Positions 1 through 7,197 of a DNA stretch of 14,842 nt are shown in pieces (positions within the stretch are counted from its first letter, which is position 1; every line of letters starts with the position of its first letter). The translations under genes and the position numbers were made by a program. Location of the stretch: the NCBI GenBank assembly GCA_015493625.1, contig WGCT01000171.1:1-14842 (forward strand), written 5' to 3'. The DNA is from Draconibacterium sp. GTDB taxonomy: Bacteria; Bacteroidota; Bacteroidia; Bacteroidales; Prolixibacteraceae. Below the pieces are notes generated by a model that made no database searches, was not told where the DNA came from, and was given only the letters and a program-made list of their open reading frames with translations.

Positions 1-18
1 GATGTGTATAAGAGACAG
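1..18 (+). other. Tn5/Nextera mosaic-end adapter remnant (artefact)
   Basis: The first 18 bases read GATGTGTATAAGAGACAG. This is the 19-bp Tn5 mosaic end used in tagmentation libraries, lacking only its first A. It is library-preparation sequence, not biology. Native DNA starts at about base 19, and the window's left edge is therefore a contig end rather than a natural boundary. Confidence 0.97.
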
Positions 19-57
19 GTTATAACCAAATAGTATTAACCGATAAATTAGAAAATT

Positions 58-1692
58 ATGAGTTTTAAAAATACTTTATTAAACGGAACAGAGGGAATAT
101 TTAAGCCCGACGGGCTTACGCCAATGCAAAAGCTTACTTTGCGCTTTGTGGTGATGGGTGTATTGTTTTATGGATTAACAGCAATAGAAGGAATGATGAT
201 GCGAATGTTACAGGTTGATGTTCATACAATTCCGGGAATTGATGCAGCTCACTATTTTGCAATTATGACTGCCCACCCACTTGTTGGAATTATTGGTTCG
301 TCATACTCAATTGTATTTGGAGCTTTTTTGTTTTTGGTTCCTTTCTTAATAAAAAAGCCACTGTTCAGTATTAAAATGGGGAACTGGACATTTTTATTGG
401 TAACCTTTGGAACACTAACCTTTTGGGGGTCGGCTTTTATAACACATTATGCTCCTTTATATACTTTGTACTGGCCGCTTCCTGCCGATTTTAGTCAATT
501 TAGTCCTGTGGGTGGTGCATTCTTTATTTTAGGAATTGCGTTGGTTATGGTGGGTACAATCCTGTTTGTTATTAACATTTTCAAAACAATTACGTACGTT
601 CCCGAGGGTGAGAAAAGAGAAGTTTCCGGAAGATCGATGCTAGCATCGGCAACAGGTTTTTCGTGGGCCGAAAGTATTTTCCGCAAAAAAAGTAAACGTC
701 GCGAGCATTTGGTAAGCTTACCGGTTGCAGCTATTGCTCGGGGAACAGTCGATACACTCTTAAACGCCGGTATTATTACTTTTACAGGAGTTCTGATTCT
801 GGTTTATATGGTTGCCGAAATTTTCGGAACCAGCCTGAAAGACACTGCTATTGATGCATTACTTTATAAAAACTGGTTCTGGTGGGGATTAGACTTAATT
901 GCCGATGGTTTGGTATTAATATTTGTGGCCGGAACCTGGTATTTGCTTGCTACATTAATTACCGGTAAAAAATTGTATATGGCCAACATTGCCCGGTTGG
1001 CATTGTGGGTAGAACTTGTGGTTTCGTGGACAGTGTGGTCGCACCACCTTATGTCGGACCAGGCACAACCCGGAATTCTGAAACTCGTTTCGGGTGAATT
1101 TGTTACGGCCTTCGAACTGATTACGCAAGGACTGGCCTTCTTTATAACAATTATTACACTTTGGAGTGCCCGACCTTTAAAAATGACAAATCCTCTGAAA
1201 TTTTTACTTGGAGGATTGTTGGGATTTGGATTGGCCGTTCCGGCCGGAATTATTCAGGCCGATTTGGGACTGAACAGAATTCTGCACAACACACAATGGA
1301 TTATTGGACCACACGTTCACGTTGCAATTTTAGTCGGCTTAACAATGACTCTCTATTCGGCTATCTATTTCTTACTCCCAATTCTTACTAACGGAGCTAA
1401 ACTGTATAGCCAGAAACTGGCAAATATCCATTTCTGGTTGCACATTGTTGGGGGTATTGGAATGGGAGCTTTTATGGGAATGGCAGGAATGAAAGGAATG
1501 TTGAGAAGAACACTTTACTACGAAGGAGAATATAATACATTTATGATTCTTGCTGCTTTAGCAGGTGCATTGCTTCTTATTGCATTTTTTATTTTCTTGT
1601 TCAATATTGTTATGACCGTTGGAATTAAAGGATTGTTAGGAATATTTATGCCGGCAAAAAACAAAACGAAAGATTTACTTTCTGCACAGTAA
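58..1692 (+). CDS. Heme-copper oxidase superfamily subunit I with atypical Cu_B site (possible NO reductase relative)
   Basis: A 544-residue integral membrane protein with about 12 hydrophobic segments and the heme ligand pattern of heme-copper oxidase subunit I. H73 in a TAHPLVGII segment fits the helix II low-spin heme ligand. H329-H330 (WSHHLM) fit the helix VII Cu_B pair. H419-V-H421, after HNTQW, fits the helix X pair that binds both hemes. I aligned it by eye to B-family ba3 oxidase using the ARLA motif and the HH pair; spacing matched without gaps. The helix VI Cu_B histidine then falls on L280 and the cross-linked tyrosine on G284, with D279 and D283 close by. A normal O2-reducing centre is therefore unlikely. 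NO reductases branching from B-family oxidases also have altered Cu_B ligands, so NO reduction is a reasonable inference but unproven. No subunit II is visible; it could lie off the left edge. A strong hairpin follows the stop. Confidence 0.85.
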   Translation: MSFKNTLLNGTEGIFKPDGLTPMQKLTLRFVVMGVLFYGLTAIEGMMMRMLQVDVHTIPGIDAAHYFAIMTAHPLVGIIGSSYSIVFGAFLFLVPFLIKKPLFSIKMGNWTFLLVTFGTLTFWGSAFITHYAPLYTLYWPLPADFSQFSPVGGAFFILGIALVMVGTILFVINIFKTITYVPEGEKREVSGRSMLASATGFSWAESIFRKKSKRREHLVSLPVAAIARGTVDTLLNAGIITFTGVLILVYMVAEIFGTSLKDTAIDALLYKNWFWWGLDLIADGLVLIFVAGTWYLLATLITGKKLYMANIARLALWVELVVSWTVWSHHLMSDQAQPGILKLVSGEFVTAFELITQGLAFFITIITLWSARPLKMTNPLKFLLGGLLGFGLAVPAGIIQADLGLNRILHNTQWIIGPHVHVAILVGLTMTLYSAIYFLLPILTNGAKLYSQKLANIHFWLHIVGGIGMGAFMGMAGMKGMLRRTLYYEGEYNTFMILAALAGALLLIAFFIFLFNIVMTVGIKGLLGIFMPAKNKTKDLLSAQ

Positions 1693-1708
1693 TAATTATA
1701 TAAACTTT

Positions 1709-1764
1709 AAAAGAGGCGATTTTATTAGCTGATTCGTTAAGTTTTTAAAATCGCCTCTTTTTTT
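1709..1764. terminator. Bidirectional rho-independent terminator
   Basis: An inverted repeat of about 15 bp pairs AAAGAGGCGATTTTA (1710-1724) with TAAAATCGCCTCTTT (1746-1760). The loop is about 21 nt, and a T-run continues to 1764. It lies 17 bp after the oxidase-like gene. The left arm starts with an A-run, so transcripts from the opposite-strand cysQ-cysC unit also meet a stem with a short U-tail. The two units converge here. Confidence 0.85.
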
Positions 1765-1808
1765 AGTCTAAAGAATTCCTCAAAGCTTTGCCTCGGGGTT
1801 CCATATCT

Positions 1809-1831
1809 TCTCCCCTGAATCTCCGGGGAGA
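1809..1831. other. GC-rich hairpin downstream of cysC
   Basis: TCTCCCC (1809-1815) pairs perfectly with GGGGAGA (1825-1831) across a 9-nt loop, just 3' of the cysC stop on the minus strand. No T-run follows in either direction. It may protect the 3' end of the mRNA or cause pausing before the terminator at 1709-1764. It is more GC-rich than the surrounding sequence. Confidence 0.5.
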
Positions 1832-1836
1832 TGTCT

Positions 1837-2451
1837 TTATAAATCTGCCGTGGGGTCGAACCGAATTTCAGGAACAATTTTCAGTAAAATTTTACGTACG
1901 GTTTCATTAATATCGGGGTTGCTGTTTTCGGCAACAATAAATGGATTATCGGGCACTTCGAATGGCGCCGATATTCCTGTGAAATTTGGAATTTCTCCGG
2001 AACGCGCTTTTTTGTATAGCCCTTTAGGGTCGCGCTGTTCGCAAATTTCAAGCGGAGTATCTACAAATATCTCAAGAAAATTATCTTCGCCGATAATCTC
2101 TTTTGCCATCTCTCTCATTTTTTTTGTGGGACTAATAAATGCGCAAATTAAAATAATACCACAGTTCATAAACAGTTTCGAAACCTCGGCAATTCGTCTG
2201 ATGTTTTCCATCCGGTCTTCGTTAGTAAACCGTAGGTTTTTGTTTATTCCCGAACGAACATTGTCGCCATCAAGAATCTGGCAAAAATAGTTCAGTTCAA
2301 ATAGTCGTTTTTCGAGCAAACTTGCCAGCGTAGTCTTTCCCGAACCCGAGAGTCCTGTCAGCCAAATTACTTTGGCCCTTTGTTTTAAATAAATCTCTTT
2401 GGCCTGCCGGTCTTTTATTTTATCGAATGTGGTATAAATGTTACTCTCCAT
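1837..2451 (-). CDS. cysC: Adenylyl-sulfate kinase CysC
   Basis: Phosphorylates adenylyl sulfate (APS) with ATP to give PAPS, the activated sulfate used for reduction or sulfation. The 204-residue protein has a Walker A P-loop GLSGSGKT at residues 33-40, the DGDNVR motif at 61-66 for substrate binding, the conserved ISPTKKMR segment near 106, and DPKGLYKKARSGEIPNFTGI from 131 on, which matches the family's lid region. The length is normal for a stand-alone kinase. The open frame runs ten codons further upstream to a TTG at 2481. I chose the ATG at 2451 because it leaves a natural N-terminus and a 37-bp gap after cysQ. It is the second gene of a cysQ-cysC unit. No cysD or cysN (ATP sulfurylase) follows, so APS must be made from genes elsewhere. 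Confidence 0.95.
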   Translation of the reverse strand: MESNIYTTFDKIKDRQAKEIYLKQRAKVIWLTGLSGSGKTTLASLLEKRLFELNYFCQILDGDNVRSGINKNLRFTNEDRMENIRRIAEVSKLFMNCGIILICAFISPTKKMREMAKEIIGEDNFLEIFVDTPLEICEQRDPKGLYKKARSGEIPNFTGISAPFEVPDNPFIVAENSNPDINETVRKILLKIVPEIRFDPTADL

Positions 2452-2488
2452 ATTTATTTTTCTGTGTTTTATTAATACCAACCAGCTA

Positions 2489-3274
2489 TTACTTTACAAT
2501 AAAAAATGGATTTAAAAGATTGCGTTTATTGTAGCTTAGTTCGCCACTTAAATTGGCGAGCCATAGTTTTTTGCCGGCTGCATTTGCTATGGCGTGCCCT
2601 GCTCCGGTGTCCCACTCCATGGTTGGGCCAAAACGAGGATATTCATCGGCTGCACCTTCGGCAACCATACAAATCTTTAACGAGCTTCCTTTCGAAACAA
2701 TATCAATCTCACGATGTTTTTTTCTTAATGCAGCAATGTAATTTTCAGTTTCCGTATTCATATGCGAGCGGCTGCCAACAATAACAAAATTTTTGTTACT
2801 GCTTTTTTGTGGCAGTTTCAATCCTTCTCTTTTTATCTCGTCAAAAGTTATTTTGGCATTATTTGTTTTAATTTTCCATGCGCCCTCTTCCAAAACTCCA
2901 ACATACAAAATTTGTAAAACCGGAACATAAATAATGCCCATAACAGGTTTTCCCTGTTTTATTAAGGCAATGTTTACCGTAAACTCATCGTTTTTTTTGA
3001 TAAACTCTTTGGTGCCGTCCAACGGATCGACCAGCCAAAATGTATTCCACTTTTCACGCTCTTTATAATTTACGGTTTTCCCCTCTTCGCTTAAAACCGG
3101 AAAGTTTGTTTTTAACAGAAACTTTTCAATTATTTTATGGCTTGCTTTATCGGCAATGGTAAGCGGCGAGTTGTCGGCTTTTTTTTCAACCGAAAAATCG
3201 GATAGCGGATTGTTGTAAATCTCCAGTATTGCCAATCCTGCTTCTATTGCTGCCGAAATTGTTGTGTTTATCAT
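2489..3274 (-). CDS. cysQ: 3'(2'),5'-bisphosphate nucleotidase CysQ
   Basis: Hydrolyses the 3'-phosphate of PAP, the by-product of PAPS-using enzymes, and probably of PAPS itself. It belongs to the Mg2+-dependent, lithium-sensitive phosphatase family (inositol monophosphatase fold). The 261-residue sequence has the metal-binding motifs in the expected order: LSEEG at 61-65, DPLDGTKEF at 83-91 and EWDTGAGHAI at 220-229. The length is typical and there is no signal peptide, so it is cytoplasmic. It is the first gene of a two-gene unit with cysC, the enzyme that makes PAPS, which supports the role. A plausible promoter lies 55-87 bp upstream. The name rests on motif and neighbourhood; a general inositol-phosphatase activity is less likely. 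Confidence 0.95.
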   Translation of the reverse strand: MINTTISAAIEAGLAILEIYNNPLSDFSVEKKADNSPLTIADKASHKIIEKFLLKTNFPVLSEEGKTVNYKEREKWNTFWLVDPLDGTKEFIKKNDEFTVNIALIKQGKPVMGIIYVPVLQILYVGVLEEGAWKIKTNNAKITFDEIKREGLKLPQKSSNKNFVIVGSRSHMNTETENYIAALRKKHREIDIVSKGSSLKICMVAEGAADEYPRFGPTMEWDTGAGHAIANAAGKKLWLANLSGELSYNKRNLLNPFFIVK

Positions 3275-3328
3275 ATTTTAAATTGTATCGTCTGCTCCTT
3301 AAAAAACTAAGGTGTTTTTAAAGGGAGA

Positions 3329-3361
3329 TAAAAATACGTCCTTTTTTTTAATTTATACAAA
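3329..3361 (-). promoter_or_regulatory. Candidate promoter of cysQ-cysC
   Basis: On the minus strand, TTTG (complement of 3358-3361) is followed after 21 bp by TATTTTTA (complement of 3329-3336). This agrees with the Bacteroidota TTTG-N19-21-TAnnTTTG consensus except for the last base. It faces cysQ, with a leader of roughly 50 nt. Confidence 0.45.
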
Positions 3362-3377
3362 TCTCCTAAATCTTAAA

Positions 3378-3441
3378 GTTGGAATTGCCAACATAAAAAG
3401 TTAGCACTCTTTTAATATTTTGTAAATTACATTTTGTAAAT
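3378..3441 (+). promoter_or_regulatory. Repeat-rich control region upstream of lplA
   Basis: The stretch between the divergent cysQ and lplA genes holds three compact repeats. GTTGG-aattg-CCAAC (3378-3392) is a perfect 5-bp inverted repeat. ATTTTGTAAAT occurs twice, at 3417-3427 and 3431-3441, with a 14-bp period. TGTAA-a-TTACA (3421-3431) is an 11-bp palindrome across the junction of the two copies. Such arrangements often bind dimeric regulators, but no known operator is recognised. No perfect -7 box is visible for lplA; two near-misses with wrong spacing overlap the repeats. Confidence 0.4.
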
Positions 3442-3468
3442 AGCAATGCAAACAACAAACAGAATATT

Positions 3469-4428
3469 ATGCTTTGTATCTACCTGAAAAACAGCTCTCC
3501 CTTTTTTTGCCTTGCTGCCGAAGAGTACTTTTTAAAGAATTTCGATGATGATATTTTTATGCTTTGGCAGAGCGAAAAGACGGTTGTTGTTGGTAAACAT
3601 CAGAATATGTTTGGTGAAATAAACTACCGGTTTGTTCGCGAAAACAGTATTGCTGTGGCACGGCGTATTTCGGGTGGTGGCACTGTTTTTCACGATGCCG
3701 GCAATGTAAATTTTACGTTTATTAAAACTCTAAAAAATCAGGCTGAGATAAGTTTTAGCCGGTTTACAAAGCCCGTAGTCGAAGCGTTGGCAAAACTGGA
3801 TATTGTTGCAACAACCTCGGGGCGGAATGATTTACTCATTAATGGGAAGAAGATTTCGGGGAATGCCGAACATATTTACAAAAACAGGGTGCTTCATCAT
3901 GGAACACTTCTCTATAACTCCGATTTAACGAACCTTGGGAACGCAATTAAAATTGTGCCGGGAAAATATACAAGCAAAGCAGTACAATCGAATCGCAGTG
4001 AAGTGGGTAACATTATTTCGTTTCTAAAAGAAAAATTTGGCACCGGCGAATTTATCCGGTTTTTGCTTAAAAATCAACTCGAAAAGAGGAACACTGTTTT
4101 TTATGAATTAAACGAAACAGACAACAAAGAGATTGAGTATCTGGTTAAAAACAAATTTATTTCGAAAGCGTGGAATTTTGGATTTTCGCCGAAATATACG
4201 TTTAAAAACAGGGTTGAAATAGAGGGAAAATCGATTGATATTGAACTTATTGTAAAGAGAGGAAAGATTGAGAACGCTCAAATATCGGGTAGCTACTTTG
4301 CTCATCATACAGCGCAAGCAATAGCCGAAGGATTAAAAAACGAGTGGCATATTTTCGACGAAGTTCGTAACGTTATTTTAAAAACTCTTCCCACTATTTC
4401 AAACGATGTGGTTTATTGTTTTTTTTAA
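3469..4428 (+). CDS. lplA: Lipoate-protein ligase A
   Basis: Activates lipoate with ATP and transfers it to the lysine of lipoyl domains in 2-oxo-acid dehydrogenases and the glycine cleavage H protein. The 319-residue protein has the family signature RRISGGGTVFHDAGN at 65-79, where the arginines and glycine loop bind lipoyl-AMP. NGKKISGNA at 125-133 contains the lysine equivalent to the catalytic one of E. coli LplA (probably K128). The segment from about 235 on resembles the accessory C-terminal domain, so both domains of bacterial LplA are present. It is a single gene divergent from cysQ. The stop codon TAA at 4426-4428 sits at the edge of an A-run that belongs to the terminator of the opposite operon. 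An octanoyltransferase (LipM/LplJ-type) role cannot be excluded by eye. Confidence 0.92.
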   Translation: MLCIYLKNSSPFFCLAAEEYFLKNFDDDIFMLWQSEKTVVVGKHQNMFGEINYRFVRENSIAVARRISGGGTVFHDAGNVNFTFIKTLKNQAEISFSRFTKPVVEALAKLDIVATTSGRNDLLINGKKISGNAEHIYKNRVLHHGTLLYNSDLTNLGNAIKIVPGKYTSKAVQSNRSEVGNIISFLKEKFGTGEFIRFLLKNQLEKRNTVFYELNETDNKEIEYLVKNKFISKAWNFGFSPKYTFKNRVEIEGKSIDIELIVKRGKIENAQISGSYFAHHTAQAIAEGLKNEWHIFDEVRNVILKTLPTISNDVVYCFF

Positions 4429-4456
4429 AAAAAAGCCGGCCCTTTTCAGAACCGGC
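4427..4456 (-). terminator. Rho-independent terminator of the mutase operon
   Basis: Read on the minus strand, GCCGG (complement of 4452-4456) and CCGGC (complement of 4435-4439) form a stem with a 12-nt loop, followed by eight T residues (complement of 4427-4434). It lies 35 bp beyond the large-subunit stop and nearly touches the end of the convergent lplA gene. Confidence 0.85.
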
Positions 4457-4491
4457 ATCAATATTTTATTCCTCTTTTAAGAAGAAGGTTT

Positions 4492-6645
4492 TTACTCTTT
4501 ATATGCTTCTATTAAAACCTCCAGAATTTTCTTTCCGGCGGCAGCAACACTGCTCCCCGGGCCAAAAATAGCAACGGCACCGGCATCGTACAAATATTTA
4601 TAATCCTGCGCCGGAATTACTCCTCCACAAATTACCATAATATCGTCGCGACCAAGTTTTTTAAGCTCTGCAATTACGGCGGGCACCAATGTTTTGTGTC
4701 CTGCTGCCAGCGACGAAACGCCCAAAACATGCACATCGTTTTCAACAGCTTGTTTAGCGGCCTCTTCGGGAGTTTGAAACAGCGGTCCCATATCCACATC
4801 GAAACCGAGGTCGGCGTAACCGGTGGCAACAACTTTTGCCCCACGGTCGTGCCCGTCCTGCCCCATTTTAGCAATCATAATACGTGGCTGGCGACCTTCC
4901 ATTTCGGCAAACTGTTTTACCAATTTCTGCGCCTCAACAAACTCGTCTTTATCTTTTGCTTCCGATTTATACACGCCTTCAATTGTTCTGATTACTGCTT
5001 TGTATCTTCCGGCAACTTCTTCACACGCATCGGAAATTTCTCCCAGCGATGCACGGTTTTTTGCCGCTTCTATCGACAAAGCTAATAAATTTCCTTTACC
5101 GGTTTTTGCTGCTTCGGTAATGGCTGCTAACGATGCTTTTACTTTGTTTTCATCGCGCTCGGCACGCAGCTTTTTTAACCGCTCTATTTGCGATAAGCGT
5201 ACGGCAGTGTTGTCAATCTCCAAAATATCAATCGGGTCCTCTTTTTCGAGACGGTATTTGTTTACTCCAACAATGGTTTGCGTTCCCCCGTCAATTTTCC
5301 CTTGAGCTCGTGCAGCAGCCTCTTCAATTCGCATTTTCGGAACACCGGTTTCAATGGCTTTTGCCATTCCGCCCAACTCCTCAACTTCCTCTATTAATGC
5401 CCACGCTTTTTCGGCAATCTCTTTGGTTAGTGTTTCAACATAATACGAACCGGCCCACGGGTCTGTCGAGCGACAAATCTCGGTCTCTTGCTGAATGTAC
5501 AACTGCGTATTTCGTGCAATTCGTGCCGAAAAATCGGTTGGCAATGCAATTGCTTCGTCGAGTGCGTTGGTGTGCAAACTCTGTGTGTGACCGAGTGTTG
5601 CGGCCATGGCTTCAATTGTCGTGCGACCAACATTATTAAACGGGTCTTGCTCGGTAAGCGACCACCCCGACGTTTGCGAGTGGGTACGCAGTGCCATCGA
5701 TTTTGGATTTTTTGGGTTGAACTGTTTCACCAGTTTTGCCCAAATCATTCGTGCGGCACGCATCTTTGCAATCTCCATAAAATGGTTCATTCCCACTGCC
5801 CAGAAAAACGACAAGCGCGGTGCAAATGCATCAATATCCAGTCCTGATTTTACACCGGTTCGAAGATAATCCAGCCCGTCGGCGAGTGTGTATGCCATTT
5901 CAATATCGGCAGTGGCACCGGCCTCCTGCATGTGGTAACCCGAAATTGATATGGAGTTAAACTTCGGCATTTTTTGCGAAGTGAATTCAAAAATATCGGC
6001 AATAATCCGCATCGAGAAATCGGGCGGATAAATGTACGTATTCCGTACCATAAACTCTTTTAGAATATCGTTCTGGATGGTTCCCGAAAGTTGTTCGAGG
6101 GTTGCACCCTGCTCCAGTCCGGTTACAATATAAAAGGCCAAAACGGGTAAAACTGCTCCGTTCATTGTCATCGACACCGACATTTTATCGAGTGGAATTT
6201 GGTCGAACAGAATTTTCATATCCAGAATCGAGTCGATGGCAACTCCGGCTTTCCCAACATCGCCAATCACGCGTGGATGGTCGGAGTCGTAACCGCGGTG
6301 TGTGGCTAAATCGAACGCCACAGAGAGTCCTTTTTGTCCGGCGGCAAGATTGCGTCGGTAAAAAGCATTCGACTCTTCGGCGGTAGAAAAACCTGCGTAC
6401 TGGCGAATTGTCCACGGTCGCATGGCGTACATTGCAGAATAAGGTCCGCGAAGAAAAGGTGCCAGTCCGGCAGCATAATTCAGATGCTCCATTCCTTCCA
6501 AATCTTCTTTTGTGTACACCGGTTTTACCGGAATCTGCTCCGGTGTTTTCCAGTTCTTTTCAATATTGTTTTGTGCAATCCATCTGGCAATGTTTTGTTG
6601 CTGCGTGGCTGCTTTTATGTTTATGTTTTTAAAATTCGGTTTCAT
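4492..6645 (-). CDS. mutB: Methylmalonyl-CoA mutase large (catalytic) subunit
   Basis: Adenosylcobalamin-dependent isomerase that interconverts (R)-methylmalonyl-CoA and succinyl-CoA in propionate metabolism. The 717-residue length matches bacterial large subunits. The N-terminal TIM barrel carries the substrate-binding signature [18 protein letters not shown] from 71, including Y73, and [11 protein letters not shown] from 235, whose Y237 and H238 correspond to the active-site tyrosine and histidine of the Propionibacterium enzyme. The C-terminal B12 domain (about 585-717) has [10 protein letters not shown] at 593-602, the DxHxxG motif with H599 as lower cobalt ligand, then the usual serine-rich SSLAAGH and GG motifs. 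It works as a heterodimer with the small subunit encoded upstream on the same strand. Between the two genes is a 552-bp gap, unusual for this pair, caused by an inserted cassette. No meaB chaperone or epimerase is in the window. Confidence 0.97.
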   Translation of the reverse strand: MKPNFKNINIKAATQQQNIARWIAQNNIEKNWKTPEQIPVKPVYTKEDLEGMEHLNYAAGLAPFLRGPYSAMYAMRPWTIRQYAGFSTAEESNAFYRRNLAAGQKGLSVAFDLATHRGYDSDHPRVIGDVGKAGVAIDSILDMKILFDQIPLDKMSVSMTMNGAVLPVLAFYIVTGLEQGATLEQLSGTIQNDILKEFMVRNTYIYPPDFSMRIIADIFEFTSQKMPKFNSISISGYHMQEAGATADIEMAYTLADGLDYLRTGVKSGLDIDAFAPRLSFFWAVGMNHFMEIAKMRAARMIWAKLVKQFNPKNPKSMALRTHSQTSGWSLTEQDPFNNVGRTTIEAMAATLGHTQSLHTNALDEAIALPTDFSARIARNTQLYIQQETEICRSTDPWAGSYYVETLTKEIAEKAWALIEEVEELGGMAKAIETGVPKMRIEEAAARAQGKIDGGTQTIVGVNKYRLEKEDPIDILEIDNTAVRLSQIERLKKLRAERDENKVKASLAAITEAAKTGKGNLLALSIEAAKNRASLGEISDACEEVAGRYKAVIRTIEGVYKSEAKDKDEFVEAQKLVKQFAEMEGRQPRIMIAKMGQDGHDRGAKVVATGYADLGFDVDMGPLFQTPEEAAKQAVENDVHVLGVSSLAAGHKTLVPAVIAELKKLGRDDIMVICGGVIPAQDYKYLYDAGAVAIFGPGSSVAAAGKKILEVLIEAYKE

Positions 6646-6672
6646 AATTTTTTTGTTTTGACTATTTGATTT

Positions 6673-6713
6673 ATAGACACAGGATTGTTAGACTTTAAGA
6701 TACAAGACTACAA
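6673..6713 (+). repeat. Left flanking repeat of the four-helix-bundle cassette
   Basis: The + strand reads TAGACACAGGATTGTTAGAC and then TTTAAGATACAAGACTACAAG. The core AGACACAAGAnT-like units match, in opposite orientation, the repeats at 7070-7167 on the other side of the cassette. They are imperfect copies, so this is a degenerate inverted-repeat flank. The last bases overlap the end of the pseudogene. Confidence 0.55.
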
Positions 6714-7051
6714 GTTTATATGCTTTTTGAAATGAAAAATCATTTTCTGAAGTTCTTGAATTTTTTCAAGATAAACATATAATTCTTTTTCGGAATAATA
6801 GTCTAAATCGTATCCAATATAAATCTGAGATTCAAGTTCATAAGATGAACCTGTGGCAATATCTAAAAATCTTTGTCGGTTCCTCTGCCGGAACCCTCTG
6901 CAATATTCGAAGGAATAGAAATGGCCGCTCTTCGCATCTGAGATGTAAGAACAAATAATTCATCTTTAGGAAACTGTCTGGTTAATACATAAATATCCTT
7001 AACAAATTGTCTGCTTTTTTGCCAAATTTTTAACTCTTTGAAATTGTGCAT
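6708..7051 (-). pseudogene. Frameshifted four-helix-bundle protein (23S rRNA intervening-sequence family)
   Basis: The first 62 codons (7051-6866) encode a protein starting MHNFKELKIWQKSRQ and ending at GRGTDKDF. It contains SIPSNIAEGSGR, the hallmark of the four-helix-bundle/23S-IVP family (TIGR02436, PF05635). A TAG at 6865-6863 then ends the frame. In a second frame beginning at 6866, 52 more codons continue the family: LDIATGSSYELE, then a Lys/Glu-rich helix, with the stop at 6710-6708. Family members usually have two or three extra residues between KDF and LDIA, so an 8-nt deletion within a T-rich stretch would explain the break. Combined length, about 115 residues, is normal. In intact relatives the protein is found in 23S rRNA intervening sequences and scattered between genes; its molecular role is poorly known. 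It could be a sequencing error, but the context suggests a decayed insertion. Confidence 0.85.
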
Positions 7052-7069
7052 AATAAAATTTTAAGGTTC

Positions 7070-7195
7070 TTTAAGTCTTGATTCTCTCTATCCTGTATCT
7101 CTAAATCTTGTGTCTCTCTGTCTTGAATCTTTTAGTCTTGTGTCTCTATTCTTTTAGTCTTGTGTCTAATAATCTAATATCTAATAATCTAAAAA
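7070..7195. repeat. Degenerate tandem repeats between the mutase genes
   Basis: TCTTTTAGTCTTGTGTCT occurs perfectly twice, at 7128-7145 and 7150-7167 (period 22). Weaker copies lie at about 7070-7090 and 7101-7120, giving four or so units. Next to them, TCTAATAATCTAA is repeated at 7165-7177 and 7180-7192 (period 15). The first group is the reverse complement of the AGACACAAGA-type units at 6673-6713, so the pseudogene is bounded by oppositely oriented repeats. The block sits directly behind the small-subunit stop codon and would be transcribed as part of the operon mRNA. Confidence 0.8.
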
Positions 7196-7197
7196 GT

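Noticed and set aside
2452..2481. Longer CysC N-terminus starting at TTG 2481
   Set aside because: The first codon is TTG and the extra ten residues match nothing in the family; the ATG at 2451 is preferred.
4696..6669. Several open frames of 60-170 codons on the + strand opposite the mutase large subunit
   Set aside because: Their translations are Cys/Arg/Ser-rich with no family features, and overlap a strongly conserved gene; shadows of its codon pattern.
7070..7195. CRISPR-like array
   Set aside because: Units are degenerate with a 15-25 bp period, no unique spacers of constant length, and no cas genes.
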